Translations under genes and position numbers: made by a program
Notes under the pieces: generated by a model
The model's input: the letters and a program-made list of their open reading frames with translations, nothing else
Database searches by the model: none
Told to the model about the DNA's origin: nothing
Assembly: GCF_024807845.1 (NCBI RefSeq)
Contig: NZ_JANUEQ010000006.1
Coordinates: 62,001-126,000, forward strand
Source: Klebsiella sp. BIGb0407
GTDB taxonomy: Bacteria > Pseudomonadota > Gammaproteobacteria > Enterobacterales > Enterobacteriaceae
Length of the DNA: 64,000 bases
Reading direction: 5' to 3'
Shown here: in pieces, positions 17,826 through 26,872 of the stretch
Layout: the number at the start of each line of letters is the position of its first letter
Position numbering within the stretch: the stretch's first letter is position 1

Positions 17826-18592
17826 CCGTTTAGCCCCCATAAAGACAGAGCGGTGACAATACCTATACAGGTAGCCAGTGTCAGCAGACTGGCCATTGCC
17901 CACCGCGCCAGACCCGTATTCACATGGCCTTTAAACATATCGGCGACAGCATTGATCAGGGGGAATCCTGGAACCAGCAGCAATACACTGGAAGCAATGG
18001 CGATGGTAGAGGTATGGGTAAACATCCCTTTCCCGATTAATAATCCAGAAACGCTGGTAGCAATAAAGGCAGTAATAGCAAAAGTAATCTGCGGGTGGAG
18101 CCGTCTTTGAGTGAGTAGCAAACGGAAATACATGGCTACCGAGCTTGCAATAAACGTGACTAAAGCACCATCCCATCCCCCCGCATTTAATTTACAAAAA
18201 CTGGCACAGGATAACCCGACGATCAGAACCATTAACCAGCGTGGATAACGTAGCGGCTTCAGATGTGAAAATCTTTTTAGCACATCCTTATGATCCAGCA
18301 GTTTATGCTCAGCCATAATGACAATATGCTGTACTTCGGTGACCATATGCATGTTTATACCATGGTCGTTATTTTTACGCGTGGTAGTGATGCAGTGATT
18401 GTTTTTGATAGCACTCAGGACGATAGAGTTTGCAGAGATAGATATTTCAACGCTGTCCATGCCTAATGCTTTACCCAGACGAGTAGAAAGCTCTTCAACC
18501 AGTGCGCTTTCGGCACCATGCTGAAGTAAAAAAATAGCGCACTGGATGCATAAACGGGTTATCTCATGGTGATGAGAGGTTTCAGTTTGCAT
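17816..18592 (-). CDS. yjjP: ThrE-family exporter, large half (YjjP)
   Basis: 258 residues, ThrE/DUF1212 family. The N-terminal cytoplasmic part (about 1-115) has [20 protein letters not shown] and the [14 protein letters not shown] block. Five hydrophobic segments follow (about 118-135, 140-160, 168-190, 192-212, 228-250), including [20 protein letters not shown], a family hallmark. It acts with YjjB as a dicarboxylate or amino-acid exporter. The order yjjP-yjjB matches E. coli, where dnaT-dnaC-yjjA follow; here ohrR and the PTS operon follow instead. Confidence 0.9.
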   Translation of the reverse strand: MQTETSHHHEITRLCIQCAIFLLQHGAESALVEELSTRLGKALGMDSVEISISANSIVLSAIKNNHCITTTRKNNDHGINMHMVTEVQHIVIMAEHKLLDHKDVLKRFSHLKPLRYPRWLMVLIVGLSCASFCKLNAGGWDGALVTFIASSVAMYFRLLLTQRRLHPQITFAITAFIATSVSGLLIGKGMFTHTSTIAIASSVLLLVPGFPLINAVADMFKGHVNTGLARWAMASLLTLATCIGIVTALSLWGLNGWQ

Positions 18593-18908
18593 AACGAACC
18601 CTAAAATGTATATACCCGGGTAACTTCAAGGATGAGGGTATAAACGACAGCTTTTTATTTGCCTTATTATTAGCATAGGTGAGGGCTCAGGCCTAAGTAT
18701 CTGAGATCAATATTTATGCAGTTTTTACAGATAATCAGTAAATAAATTGTTGTATATAAAAGCGCATATCAAGTCAAAATGACAAATCTGTTCAAAAAAG
18801 GAACACTCTGTTTAACAGCTGGCTGTCGTTTTCAGTGTAACGCCAGACTGGCAAAGAACATTTAGTGAGGCGCATAGAATAACAGCATCAAGGAATAATT
18901 TATTATTA
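18593..18908. other. 316-bp intergenic with a minimal TATACCC...GGGTATA element
   Basis: 18611-18642 reads TATACCC, then GGGTAACTTCAAGGATGA, then GGGTATA: only the two ends of the dispersed palindrome with almost no interior. The rest lies between the yjjP start and the end of the diguanylate cyclase gene and shows no gene. It must hold the yjjP promoter. Confidence 0.6.
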
Positions 18909-19973
18909 TTACTGGAGCTCAAAGGTCTCTGCAGGTAATATTTTATTTCTTCCATGGTTTTTAGCTTTATACAAAGCTTGATCGGCTAACAATAAGGCTT
19001 GTTCAATATCATCTCCCTGCAACGGAGTAATACCAATACTAATAGTAATATTATTATCCAGTTCATGATTAAACTGATGTGTAATATTAAGGTCGTAAAC
19101 GTACTGACGAATACGTTCCGCCGTTTGTAGAGCCTGTGAACTCTGAATATCTGTCAGCATCACCAGAAACTCTTCACCACCATAACGGGCAACGATATCT
19201 TTGGCGCGAACCGCATCACGAATAGCCGCAGAGACCCGCATCAGCGTTTGGTCCCCCATACTGTGGCCATAATGGTCGTTATAGGACTTAAAGCGATCGA
19301 TATCCAGCAACAGAATAAAGTGATTCCCTTTACCTTTTGCCATCATACTTTCGAATTGATGCTGGAAACCACGGCGATTATAAAGACCGGTTAATGGATC
19401 TAACATACTGAGATCGCTGAGTCTTTCTCGTTCTTCCTGAAATTTATTCATCAGACGCTGATTAAACTCAACATGGCGTTTTTGTATCTGATATTGGATG
19501 GTAATACCTAATGCAGGCAGTAGGGTAAGGAATACCAGCCATAGCCTGTGGCCACTGTTATCGAGCCAAAAAGCAGCAAGATAAACAGGCAGGCAATAGA
19601 GAATAAAGGCATAAATATTATTAATGACTGAAAGCGTTGCGATCAATAAAACTGACAACACACTCATCATAAGAACAGGGTGTTGATATTCAGCTAATAA
19701 ATCATTTTTAATAATCAGCTGTGATGCCCACAATAAGCCATAAAATAAGGCTACTATATTTATATTAATCAGTCTATTAGCATAAAATAAGGCGAGGAAA
19801 AGCAGAATTATGCTGCTGGCCAGAATCAGTATCGCAGGTAAAGTGACATGCTGTTGGGAATAAAAAGGGCAATAGAGGGTCGCAACGGAAGATAATCCAT
19901 TAAGAAGAATAAATAAGCACAATGAAAGCATATGCTTACTTCTAAGCAAGGAATGCCAGATCTGCGATGTCAT
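18909..19973 (-). CDS. Membrane-bound diguanylate cyclase (GGDEF)
   Basis: 354 residues from the ATG at 19973; an in-frame TTG at 20015 is the only longer option and neither has a strong Shine-Dalgarno. About six membrane helices fill residues 10-180 (a MASE-like sensor). A GGDEF domain occupies about 200-350: LDPLTGLYNRRGF, LLLDIDRFKSYNDHYGH and the active-site GGEEF in ARYGGEEFLVML. R-A-K-D five residues before GGEEF is the product-inhibition I-site. It should make c-di-GMP and be feedback inhibited. It is not part of the E. coli gene order here, so it is an accessory gene between yjjP and yjjZ. Confidence 0.9.
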   Translation of the reverse strand: MTSQIWHSLLRSKHMLSLCLFILLNGLSSVATLYCPFYSQQHVTLPAILILASSIILLFLALFYANRLININIVALFYGLLWASQLIIKNDLLAEYQHPVLMMSVLSVLLIATLSVINNIYAFILYCLPVYLAAFWLDNSGHRLWLVFLTLLPALGITIQYQIQKRHVEFNQRLMNKFQEERERLSDLSMLDPLTGLYNRRGFQHQFESMMAKGKGNHFILLLDIDRFKSYNDHYGHSMGDQTLMRVSAAIRDAVRAKDIVARYGGEEFLVMLTDIQSSQALQTAERIRQYVYDLNITHQFNHELDNNITISIGITPLQGDDIEQALLLADQALYKAKNHGRNKILPAETFELQ

Positions 19974-20198
19974 AGCAATTGTATTGTCATAGGATAACGC
20001 GCTGTTGGTAGTCAATGAAATTAAAATAAATACGATATTAAGCCAGGCACTTTCTTAGTATTGTTTATTAGGGCAAAGCCATTTTCGGCTAAATTTATCA
20101 CCTTATAATTTTTATGTCATTACTTAATAATTAAATATCAGTGATAGCAGGCATTTATTGGATATTTTTCCGCTGACAATTGAGAAAAATTATCATAT

Positions 20199-20217
20199 GA
20201 TAGTGATTCTCATTATC
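20199..20217. promoter_or_regulatory. Fur box upstream of yjjZ
   Basis: GATAGTGATTCTCATTATC matches the 19-bp Fur consensus GATAATGATAATCATTATC at 16 of 19 positions. It ends 20 bp before the yjjZ start, a repressing position. An overlapping ATTATCATATGATAG to its left could extend the site. It suggests iron repression. Confidence 0.75.
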
Positions 20218-20236
20218 GTAATCAGGAATGTCAGTG

Positions 20237-20470
20237 ATGATGCTACAAAAACGACTTGAAGGTGGGTGGAGCATTATGGTTGCAGCGCTGGCTGTGGCGC
20301 TATTAACCTTACTGGAATTAAGTTTCTCCCAGTGGAGATTACTTATTGTTGCAGGCTTACTGATGACTGCGGTCATGTTATATCACAAACGCTTACGTCA
20401 TTTTGTATTACTGCCATCCTGCGTAGTATTCGCGAGCGGATTACTGCTGATTACGATGAACCTGAATTAG
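20237..20470 (+). CDS. yjjZ: DUF1435 small membrane protein YjjZ
   Basis: 77 residues from the ATG at 20237, nine bases after AGGA; an ATG at 20228 abuts that Shine-Dalgarno and is unlikely. There are two to three hydrophobic segments (LTLLELSFSQWRLLIVAGLL, MTAVMLYHKRLRHFVLLP, VVFASGLLLITMNLN) and an EGGWS motif near the N-terminus. It resembles the E. coli YjjZ/DUF1435 family, function unknown. In E. coli it lies between the Fur-regulated fhuF and rsmC; here fhuF is absent and the gene has its own Fur box. Confidence 0.72.
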   Translation: MMLQKRLEGGWSIMVAALAVALLTLLELSFSQWRLLIVAGLLMTAVMLYHKRLRHFVLLPSCVVFASGLLLITMNLN

Positions 20471-20542
20471 AACGGATAATCAATCAAGAGGGGAAGCTGA
20501 ATCAGGGGAGATTGGGAATTAAAAGAAAGAAGTTAAGCAAGT

Positions 20543-20629
20543 TGGTGCGAAGGGAGGGACTTGAACCCTCACGTCCGTAAGAACACTAACACCTGAAGCT
20601 AGCGCGTCTACCAATTCCGCCACCATCGC
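20543..20629 (-). tRNA. tRNA-Leu (CAG), third in transcript
   Basis: 87 nt including encoded CCA. On the minus strand it begins GCGATGGTGGCGGAATTGG, has anticodon CAG in CTTCAGGTG, a long variable arm (type II), the T loop TTCAAGT and ends TTCGCACCA. It corresponds to the leuQPV cluster of E. coli at the same place beside rsmC. The acceptor stem has a T5.T68 mismatch. Confidence 0.97.
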
Positions 20630-20669
20630 ACAGTGCTTGCTTAAGTCGTTGCTAATATCGTTTCCGCAT

Positions 20670-20756
20670 TGGTGCGAAGGGAGGGACTTGAACCCTCACG
20701 TCCGTAAGAACACTAACACCTGAAGCTAGCGCGTCTACCAATTCCGCCACCATCGC
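20670..20756 (-). tRNA. tRNA-Leu (CAG), second in transcript
   Basis: 87 nt, identical in sequence to its two neighbours, anticodon CAG, CCA encoded. It is 40 bp from the third copy and 29 bp from the first; the flanking spacer TGCGA stretches are partly shared, as in tandemly amplified tRNA operons. Confidence 0.97.
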
Positions 20757-20785
20757 ACAGTGCGAACGATATTTAACTTGGTTTT

Positions 20786-20872
20786 TGGTGCGAAGGGAGG
20801 GACTTGAACCCTCACGTCCGTAAGAACACTAACACCTGAAGCTAGCGCGTCTACCAATTCCGCCACCATCGC
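20786..20872 (-). tRNA. tRNA-Leu (CAG), first in transcript
   Basis: 87 nt, identical to the other two copies, anticodon CAG, CCA encoded. It is the promoter-proximal copy. The same T5.T68 acceptor mismatch is present, so it is not a random error in one copy. Confidence 0.97.
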
Positions 20873-20910
20873 GTACCTGTCATGCCGAAGCATCACAACC
20901 AAGGAGGCGA

Positions 20911-20938
20911 ATTTTAGATGTTTTCTCAACTTCGTCAA
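20911..20938 (-). promoter_or_regulatory. Promoter of the tRNA-Leu operon
   Basis: On the minus strand TTGACG (20938-20933) is separated by 16 bp from TAAAAT (20916-20911). A C/G-rich TCGCCTCC discriminator follows, as at stringently controlled stable-RNA promoters. It lies about 40 bp upstream of the first tRNA-Leu. Confidence 0.75.
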
Positions 20939-20993
20939 CAGTTAATTTAGTGCCGCTTTGCTGATTGCTGCAAAAAACGGCACCTGACACCGA

Positions 20994-22025
20994 TTAGCGC
21001 TTCTTCGCTCCGCGTCCCATCACTGCGCGATACACTTTAAAACGGCCTGTCTGAGCCAGCACTTCGTGCTCACCAAACATTTCATCCAGTATCGCCGCAT
21101 AAGGCAGGAAAGCATTGGCAACAATGCGCAGTTCACCGCCAATATTCAAATGGCGTATTGCGCCACGAATCAATTGTGAAGCCGCATCCAGACTGGTTTG
21201 CATACCATCATGGAACGGTGGGTTAGAGAGGATCATATCGAAACGCCCTTGAACGTCGGAATAGACGTTACTGGCGAAAACTTCACCCTCAATACCATTG
21301 GCTGCGAGTGTTGCACGGCTGGCTTCAACTGCCGCTGCGCTAACATCACAAAGCGTCAGACGAACTTTAGGTGACAGAGTAGCGAGTGCGACAGAAAGTA
21401 CACCTGCCCCACAACCCACATCCAGCACTTTCCCTTTTCTGTGAGCAGACAGGGTTGAGAGTAACAGTTTGCTACCGGTATCCAGACCATCACGGCTAAA
21501 TACACCCGGTAAAGTTTTAACTGTCAGCCCATCGATTTCATATTCGCCCCAGCCGCCATTCGCATCGAATGCAGGCTGTTGTTCCAGACGGCCGTGGTAG
21601 AGACCACAGCGACGGGCACTGTCAATTTTAGTCATCGGGCAGATATCGGCGAGCATTTGCTCGGCGCTACGCACACCACTGCGGTTTTCACCCACAACGA
21701 AGACATCAGTTCCCACCGGCATCATGGAAAGAATGTTCATCAGTTGAAACTGGGCTTCAGGTTTATTCTTCGGCCAGTAGTAAATCAGAGTATTGCTGTC
21801 GGCAACAATCTCTGGCGTGGCGACCAGACTGAACTGTGCATTGTCACCCATTAGCGCGCTTAATACCTGCCAGTGGTGATATTGCTGGGTATGGGCGCGA
21901 CTCGCTGCGGTATCAAAACGCGCTGGAAGGTCGTCTTGTAGATCACCGGCAAACAACACGCGGCATTCGGTAAAATCATCGCTGTGGCGCAGCAGAACTT
22001 CACTCGCCGGGGTTAACGCACTCAT
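20994..22025 (-). CDS. rsmC: 16S rRNA m2G1207 methyltransferase
   Basis: 343 residues from the ATG at 22025, exactly the E. coli length (a TTG one codon earlier opens the frame). It methylates N2 of G1207 in 16S rRNA. The N-terminal methyltransferase-like domain (about 1-170) includes [16 protein letters not shown]. The C-terminal catalytic domain has the SAM motif [17 protein letters not shown] and the NPPF motif in [15 protein letters not shown]. It lies between the tRNA-Leu operon and holD, transcribed away from holD, as in E. coli. Confidence 0.96.
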   Translation of the reverse strand: MSALTPASEVLLRHSDDFTECRVLFAGDLQDDLPARFDTAASRAHTQQYHHWQVLSALMGDNAQFSLVATPEIVADSNTLIYYWPKNKPEAQFQLMNILSMMPVGTDVFVVGENRSGVRSAEQMLADICPMTKIDSARRCGLYHGRLEQQPAFDANGGWGEYEIDGLTVKTLPGVFSRDGLDTGSKLLLSTLSAHRKGKVLDVGCGAGVLSVALATLSPKVRLTLCDVSAAAVEASRATLAANGIEGEVFASNVYSDVQGRFDMILSNPPFHDGMQTSLDAASQLIRGAIRHLNIGGELRIVANAFLPYAAILDEMFGEHEVLAQTGRFKVYRAVMGRGAKKR

Positions 22026-22058
22026 CAAATAGCTCCTGGAAAATCAGAAACGCAAGTA

Positions 22059-22185
22059 TATACCCAAAATAATTCGAATTGCTTGTAGGCACCGAGTTTA
22101 TTCAAACGATGAGCATAGATAAACTATGTGATTCGGTTGAATAAACGAAAGTAACACCCAAGCAATTTGAAGTATGACGGGTATA
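22059..22185. repeat. Full-length dispersed palindromic element
   Basis: 127 bp running from TATACCCAAAATAATTCGAA to TTTGAAGTATGACGGGTATA: both terminal inverted repeats and the inner arms (TTTATTCAAACGA ... TCGGTTGAATAAAC) are intact. It lies in the rsmC-holD divergent promoter region and is reversed relative to the copies near 1 kb. Confidence 0.85.
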
Positions 22186-22257
22186 GAGGTTTAATGGCGT
22201 GGATTCGATGAATTTGCTATATTTACGCCCCGATTATTGTTCTCGACAGGGCTTGCC

Positions 22258-22677
22258 ATGACACTCCCTTCCCGACGCGACTTACGATTGCAGCAGCTGG
22301 GCATTACTCAGTGGGTGTTACGACGTCCGGCGGTGTTACAAGGTGAAATTGCGGTTACGCTACGTCCCGACACGCGTCTGGTGCTGGTAACAGAGAGGAT
22401 TAACGCATTAAGCGATCCCTTTGTGATGGATGTTTTGCGTAGCCTGGGGTTACATGAAAACCAAGTTCTTCAGGTGACGCCTGAACGTGCAGCCATGCTG
22501 CCAGCAGGTAAGAACTGCAATAGCTGGTGTCTGGGTGTTGATGTTGCGTTAGCGATTTCCGGGGCTAAGTTACTTTCCGTAGACTTAGATGAACTTTATC
22601 TTAATAGCGTGGAACGACGCGCGCTATGGCAACAAATTTGCACCTATGAATCAGATTTCTTCTCTACAACCGGGTGA
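22258..22677 (+). CDS. holD: DNA polymerase III psi subunit
   Basis: 139 residues from the ATG at 22258; E. coli HolD has 137. Psi links the clamp loader to chi and SSB. Recognisable: SRRDLRLQQLGITQWVLRRP at the N-terminus, ERAAMLPAGKNCNSWCLG in the middle, RRALWQQICTYESDFF at the C-terminus. An upstream in-frame ATG at 22237 is less likely on length. Its 3' end overlaps rimI by 32 bp, the E. coli arrangement. Confidence 0.92.
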   Translation: MTLPSRRDLRLQQLGITQWVLRRPAVLQGEIAVTLRPDTRLVLVTERINALSDPFVMDVLRSLGLHENQVLQVTPERAAMLPAGKNCNSWCLGVDVALAISGAKLLSVDLDELYLNSVERRALWQQICTYESDFFSTTG

Positions 22678-23089
22678 TCTGGCAGCTGCGTATGCTATTG
22701 AGCAACGTAGTCATGCTTTCCCCTGGAGCGAAAAAACATTTGCCAGTAATCAGGGCGATCGCTACTTCAATCTCCGGCTGGACGTTGAAGGTTCCATGGC
22801 CGCTTTTGCGATAACACAGGTGGTGCTTGATGAAGCCACTTTGTTCAATATTGCGGTGAGTCCTGATTATCAGCGCCAGGGGCTGGGACGTGCTCTGCTT
22901 GAGTATATTATCAGCGAACTTGAAAACCGAGGCATAGCTACGCTATGGCTGGAAGTTCGCGCCTCTAATCAGGCCGCTATCGCACTGTATGAAAGTCTGG
23001 GCTTTAATGAGGCGACAATTCGTCGCAACTACTACCCGGCTAAAGATGGGCGGGAAGATGCCATCGTTATGGCTCTACCGTTAGGTTAA
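22646..23089 (+). CDS. rimI: Ribosomal protein S18 alanine N-acetyltransferase
   Basis: 147 residues from the ATG at 22646, chosen because MNQISSLQPGDL aligns with the E. coli start (148 residues). A GNAT-fold enzyme that acetylates the N-terminal alanine of S18. Conserved: NIAVSPDYQRQGLGRALL (acetyl-CoA P-loop), LWLEVRASNQAAIALYESLGF and the RRNYYPAKDGREDAIVM end. It starts inside holD. Confidence 0.95.
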   Translation: MNQISSLQPGDLAAAYAIEQRSHAFPWSEKTFASNQGDRYFNLRLDVEGSMAAFAITQVVLDEATLFNIAVSPDYQRQGLGRALLEYIISELENRGIATLWLEVRASNQAAIALYESLGFNEATIRRNYYPAKDGREDAIVMALPLG

Positions 23090-23107
23090 TTGTTAAAAGG
23101 TATATGA

Positions 23108-23791
23108 ATGAACTGGGACTGGATTTTATTTGATGCGGATGAAACGTTATTTACCTTTGACGCATTCGCGGGCTTACAGCGGATGTTTGTTAACTATGAC
23201 GTAAATTTTACTGCGGATGATTTCCAGGAGTATCAGGCCGTTAATAAGCCACTGTGGGTGGACTACCAGAATGGTGTTATCACCGCAATGCAGCTCCAGC
23301 TTATGCGTTTTGAAGGCTGGGCGAAACGCCTTGATGTTCCTTCCAGTGAACTGAATAATGCCTTTTTATCGGCAATGGCAGATATTTGTGCGCCATTACC
23401 TGGTGCTGTTTCTTTGCTCGATGCCCTGCAGGGCAAAGTGAAGATAGGTATCATTACTAATGGATTTACGGCACTACAGCAAACCCGCCTTGAGCGTACT
23501 GGCCTGAGCGATCATTTTGACTTGCTGGTTATCTCTGAGGAAGTGGGTATTGCTAAACCTGACCTGAGAATATTCGAGTATACGTTTGACAGAATGGGGA
23601 ATCCGCCACTCTCACGTATCTTGATGGTCGGCGATACGCCGGAGTCTGACATTCAGGGTGGCATTAACGCAGGGATCGCAACCTGCTGGTTGAATATGCA
23701 TGGGCGCAGTTTACCGGAAGGTATTCACCCGACCTGGCAGGTCTCGACATTAAGTGAATTGGAGCAACTGTTGTGTAAAACAGATAGTTGA
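23108..23791 (+). CDS. yjjG: Pyrimidine 5'-nucleotidase YjjG (HAD family)
   Basis: 227 residues (E. coli 225). A HAD-like phosphatase active on dUMP, UMP and dTMP and on mutagenic pyrimidine analogues. Motif I is FDADETLF near residue 8, motif II is GIITNG, motif III/IV is [12 protein letters not shown] then [14 protein letters not shown]. It follows rimI by 18 bp and continues the holD-rimI-yjjG-prfC run. Confidence 0.94.
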   Translation: MNWDWILFDADETLFTFDAFAGLQRMFVNYDVNFTADDFQEYQAVNKPLWVDYQNGVITAMQLQLMRFEGWAKRLDVPSSELNNAFLSAMADICAPLPGAVSLLDALQGKVKIGIITNGFTALQQTRLERTGLSDHFDLLVISEEVGIAKPDLRIFEYTFDRMGNPPLSRILMVGDTPESDIQGGINAGIATCWLNMHGRSLPEGIHPTWQVSTLSELEQLLCKTDS

Positions 23792-23883
23792 TTGCTTACC
23801 CCAAATAAAGGGTAAAATAGCCCCAGTTAACCTTTACTCAACGCGTGGGTATTACCCGCGCGTATATCAAAGAAGATATCAAC

Positions 23884-25473
23884 ATGACTTTGTCTCCTTT
23901 TTTGCAAGAGGTGTCGAAACGTCGCACCTTCGCGATCATTTCTCACCCGGATGCCGGTAAAACAACTATCACTGAAAAAGTGTTGCTGTTCGGACAGGCG
24001 ATTCAAACCGCCGGTACGGTTAAAGGCCGCGGTTCGAGCCAGCATGCTAAGTCTGACTGGATGGAAATGGAAAAACAGCGTGGGATCTCGATTACCACTT
24101 CTGTGATGCAGTTCCCATACCATGACAGCCTGGTTAACCTGCTGGATACTCCCGGGCACGAAGACTTCTCGGAAGATACTTATCGTACTCTGACCGCCGT
24201 TGACTGCTGTCTGATGGTTATCGATGCGGCTAAAGGCGTAGAAGATCGTACCCGTAAACTGATGGAAGTAACCCGTCTGCGCGATACGCCGATCCTGACT
24301 TTTATGAATAAGCTGGATCGTGATATTCGTGATCCAATGGAGCTGCTGGATGAAGTTGAACATGAGCTGAAAATTGCCTGTTCACCGATCACCTGGCCGA
24401 TTGGTTGCGGCAAGCTGTTCAAAGGGGTTTATCACCTCTATAAAGATGAAACCTATCTTTATCAAACCGGTAAAGGCCATACCATTCAGGATGTGCGTAT
24501 CGTTAAAGGGCTGAATAACCCGGAGCTGGATACTGCAGTCGGTGAGGATCTGGCGGCGCAGCTGCGTGATGAGCTGGAGCTGGTGCAGGGCGCTTCTAAC
24601 GAATTTGACTGCGAACTGTTCCTGGCCGGTGAGATAACGCCGGTATTCTTTGGTACGGCTTTGGGTAACTTTGGCGTTGACCATATGCTGGATGGCTTAG
24701 TGGAATGGGCTCCAGCGCCAATGCCGCGTAAGACTGATACCCGTACTGTCGCTGCCGAAGAAGAGAAATTCACCGGTTTTGTCTTTAAGATTCAGGCAAA
24801 TATGGATCCTAAACACCGCGACCGCGTGGCCTTTATGCGTGTGGTTTCTGGTCAGTATGAAAAAGGAATGAAACTGCGTCAGGTCCGTACCGGTAAAGAT
24901 GTCGTTATTTCCGATGCCTTAACCTTTATGGCAGGTGACCGTTCCCACGTAGAGGAAGCTTATCCGGGTGATATCATTGGTTTACATAACCATGGCACCA
25001 TTCAGATTGGTGATACCTTTACGCAGGGCGAAATGATGAAGTTCACCGGTATCCCGAACTTTGCGCCAGAGCTGTTCCGCCGTATCCGCCTGCGCGATCC
25101 GCTGAAACAGAAACAGCTGCTGAAAGGTCTGGTTCAGTTATCTGAAGAGGGTGCGGTTCAGGTATTCCGTCCGGTTGCGAATAACGATCTTATCGTTGGT
25201 GCGGTCGGTGTGCTTCAGTTTGACGTCGTCGTGGCACGTCTGAAAAGCGAATACAACGTTGAGGCGATTTATGAGTCCGTCAACGTTGCAACCGCACGCT
25301 GGGTTGAGAGCGACAACGCGAAGAAATTTGATGAGTTTCAGCGTAAGAACGAAATGCAGCTCGCGCTGGATGGTGGCGATAATCTGACTTATATTGCCCC
25401 AACTATGGTTAACCTTAACCTGACTCAGGAACGTTATCCTGAAGTGAATTTCCGTAAAACACGCGAACACTAA
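23884..25473 (+). CDS. prfC: Peptide chain release factor 3
   Basis: 529 residues from the ATG at 23884 ([18 protein letters not shown]), the same length as E. coli RF3. A GTPase that recycles RF1/RF2 after termination. G1 is [10 protein letters not shown]3 is [10 protein letters not shown]4 is FMNKLDRD; domain II and the C-terminal domain ([20 protein letters not shown]) follow. The 39-base upstream extension in frame lies outside the family alignment. A hairpin terminator follows. Confidence 0.97.
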   Translation: MTLSPFLQEVSKRRTFAIISHPDAGKTTITEKVLLFGQAIQTAGTVKGRGSSQHAKSDWMEMEKQRGISITTSVMQFPYHDSLVNLLDTPGHEDFSEDTYRTLTAVDCCLMVIDAAKGVEDRTRKLMEVTRLRDTPILTFMNKLDRDIRDPMELLDEVEHELKIACSPITWPIGCGKLFKGVYHLYKDETYLYQTGKGHTIQDVRIVKGLNNPELDTAVGEDLAAQLRDELELVQGASNEFDCELFLAGEITPVFFGTALGNFGVDHMLDGLVEWAPAPMPRKTDTRTVAAEEEKFTGFVFKIQANMDPKHRDRVAFMRVVSGQYEKGMKLRQVRTGKDVVISDALTFMAGDRSHVEEAYPGDIIGLHNHGTIQIGDTFTQGEMMKFTGIPNFAPELFRRIRLRDPLKQKQLLKGLVQLSEEGAVQVFRPVANNDLIVGAVGVLQFDVVVARLKSEYNVEAIYESVNVATARWVESDNAKKFDEFQRKNEMQLALDGGDNLTYIAPTMVNLNLTQERYPEVNFRKTREH

Positions 25474-25491
25474 TAGTAATAGTCCTTACAG

Positions 25492-25515
25492 GGCGCGGTT
25501 CTCGCCGCGCTCTTC
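25492..25515 (+). terminator. Terminator of prfC, then osmY leader region
   Basis: GCGCGG (25493-25498) pairs with CCGCGC (25505-25510), loop TTCTCG, followed by TCTTC. The stretch from here to 25796 has no gene and must carry the osmY promoter; I cannot place the -10 with confidence. Confidence 0.65.
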
Positions 25516-25796
25516 AGCTTTTCCTGCTACTTCAGTCCGATACAGAATGTTCTTAATTTCCTGCTAATTTCTCTTTTTTGGTCTCTTTTTGAACGTTTCG
25601 TCAGAATCTTTCACAATTCTTTGCTACATTTAACATGTGAGCGACAAATTTGTTGGATGAATTAATTGGAAGTGATGTCATTCGCAGCGTGTTATTTTTG
25701 ATTTTCTGATTGCCACGATACTAATCACTAATGAATGTGACGTTCAATGGAAAAACAAAGCTGCAATGACGACCAAACCTACACAGGAGTAAAGCG

Positions 25797-26423
25797 ATGA
25801 CTAAGACAACTATCTCAAAAACTCTACTGGCGGTTGTGTTGGGTTCTTCACTGATAAGTGTGAATGCTTTTGCACAGCAGACTGCGACTCAGCAATCAGA
25901 GTCTGGCGTTGAAACCATCGGAAAAAAAATCGATAGCTCAGTGGAGCAGGTCGGTAGCTTTATGGATGACAGCGCCATTACTGCGAGAGTAAAAGCAGGG
26001 CTTATCGACCAGAAAAGTATCAAAAGTACGGACATTACCGTCAGCACCGAGAATAAAGTCGTGACATTAAGCGGTTTTGTCGGAAGTCAGGAACAAGCTG
26101 AACTGGCGATGATTGTCGCAAGTAATGTGGAAGGTGTCAGTGCTGTAACCGATAAGCTCCATGTTTCCAGCGATGGTAGCAAATCCACTTCAGATTCAGT
26201 CGGTGACTATGCTGACGATGCGATGATTACCAGCAAAGTTAAAGCGAAATTACTGTCCGAAGGGGATATTGCTTCGCGTAACATCGGAGTAGAAACCAAC
26301 GCGGGTATCGTCCAGTTAACCGGGGACGTTAAATCGAATGCCCAGGCCGCACAGGTAGAAAGTATTACTAAAACTGTTGATGGTGTTAAAAGCGTTAAGA
26401 ACGACCTGAAAGTGGTTCAGTAA
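25797..26423 (+). CDS. osmY: Osmotically inducible periplasmic protein OsmY, two BON domains
   Basis: 208 residues (E. coli 201). A signal peptide (about 1-27, ending VNAFA-QQ) precedes two BON domains: about 56-125 (DDSAITARVKAGLIDQ ... VTLSGFVGSQEQAELA) and about 135-205 (DDAMITSKVKAKLLSE ... VQLTGDVKSNAQAAQVE). In E. coli osmY is RpoS-dependent and acts as a periplasmic chaperone. An AGGAG Shine-Dalgarno precedes the ATG. It lies between prfC and ytjA as in E. coli. Confidence 0.95.
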   Translation: MTKTTISKTLLAVVLGSSLISVNAFAQQTATQQSESGVETIGKKIDSSVEQVGSFMDDSAITARVKAGLIDQKSIKSTDITVSTENKVVTLSGFVGSQEQAELAMIVASNVEGVSAVTDKLHVSSDGSKSTSDSVGDYADDAMITSKVKAKLLSEGDIASRNIGVETNAGIVQLTGDVKSNAQAAQVESITKTVDGVKSVKNDLKVVQ

Positions 26424-26557
26424 CCCAAAGTACGTTCCGGCTACCGTCCCGCAGAGCGACGAGTAGAACCCTATAATTACTAAGTGTTGCCTTACAGGCA
26501 GTTGTTTTTCAGCCTGTTTTATCGGTGATAAGTCGTACTATGGTTAAGGAGAGTCTT

Positions 26558-26719
26558 ATGTTTCGTTGGGGAATTATTTTTCTAATTATTGCAATCATCG
26601 CCGCAGCATTAGGTTTCGGTGGCCTTGCGGGTACTGCCGCCTGGGCTGCAAAAGTCGTCTTTGTCGTTGGCCTGGTACTGTTCCTGATCAGCTTGTTCAC
26701 CGGACGTAGTCGACGATAA
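26558..26719 (+). CDS. ytjA: UPF0391 small membrane protein YtjA
   Basis: 53 residues from the ATG at 26558 ([11 protein letters not shown]), the E. coli length; GGAGAG lies just upstream, whereas the longer in-frame start at 26525 has no support. Two membrane helices: about 4-20 (with the [12 protein letters not shown] turn) and 29-46. Function unknown; in the order osmY-ytjA-yjjU. A strong terminator follows. Confidence 0.93.
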   Translation: MFRWGIIFLIIAIIAAALGFGGLAGTAAWAAKVVFVVGLVLFLISLFTGRSRR

Positions 26720-26746
26720 CGACAGTACACAAGCAAACACCTCTTT

Positions 26747-26785
26747 CTCAGCCAGTCATTTGACTGGCTGAGTCATTTTCATTTT
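26747..26785 (+). terminator. Strong terminator after ytjA
   Basis: CTCAGCCAGTC (26747-26757) pairs perfectly with GACTGGCTGAG (26762-26772), loop ATTT, followed by TCATTTTCATTTTC. Confidence 0.88.
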
Positions 26786-26872
26786 CTGCCACCATCCACG
26801 TCTTCCTGCTCGCCGCGCTTTGTGCTAAAAATCCAGACTGGATACACTTATTGAATTGTTGAGGGCGTCATC

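Noticed and set aside
23827-24363. 178-aa minus-strand ORF inside prfC
   Set aside because: Fully antisense to the highly conserved GTPase domain of RF3; no promoter or Shine-Dalgarno context.
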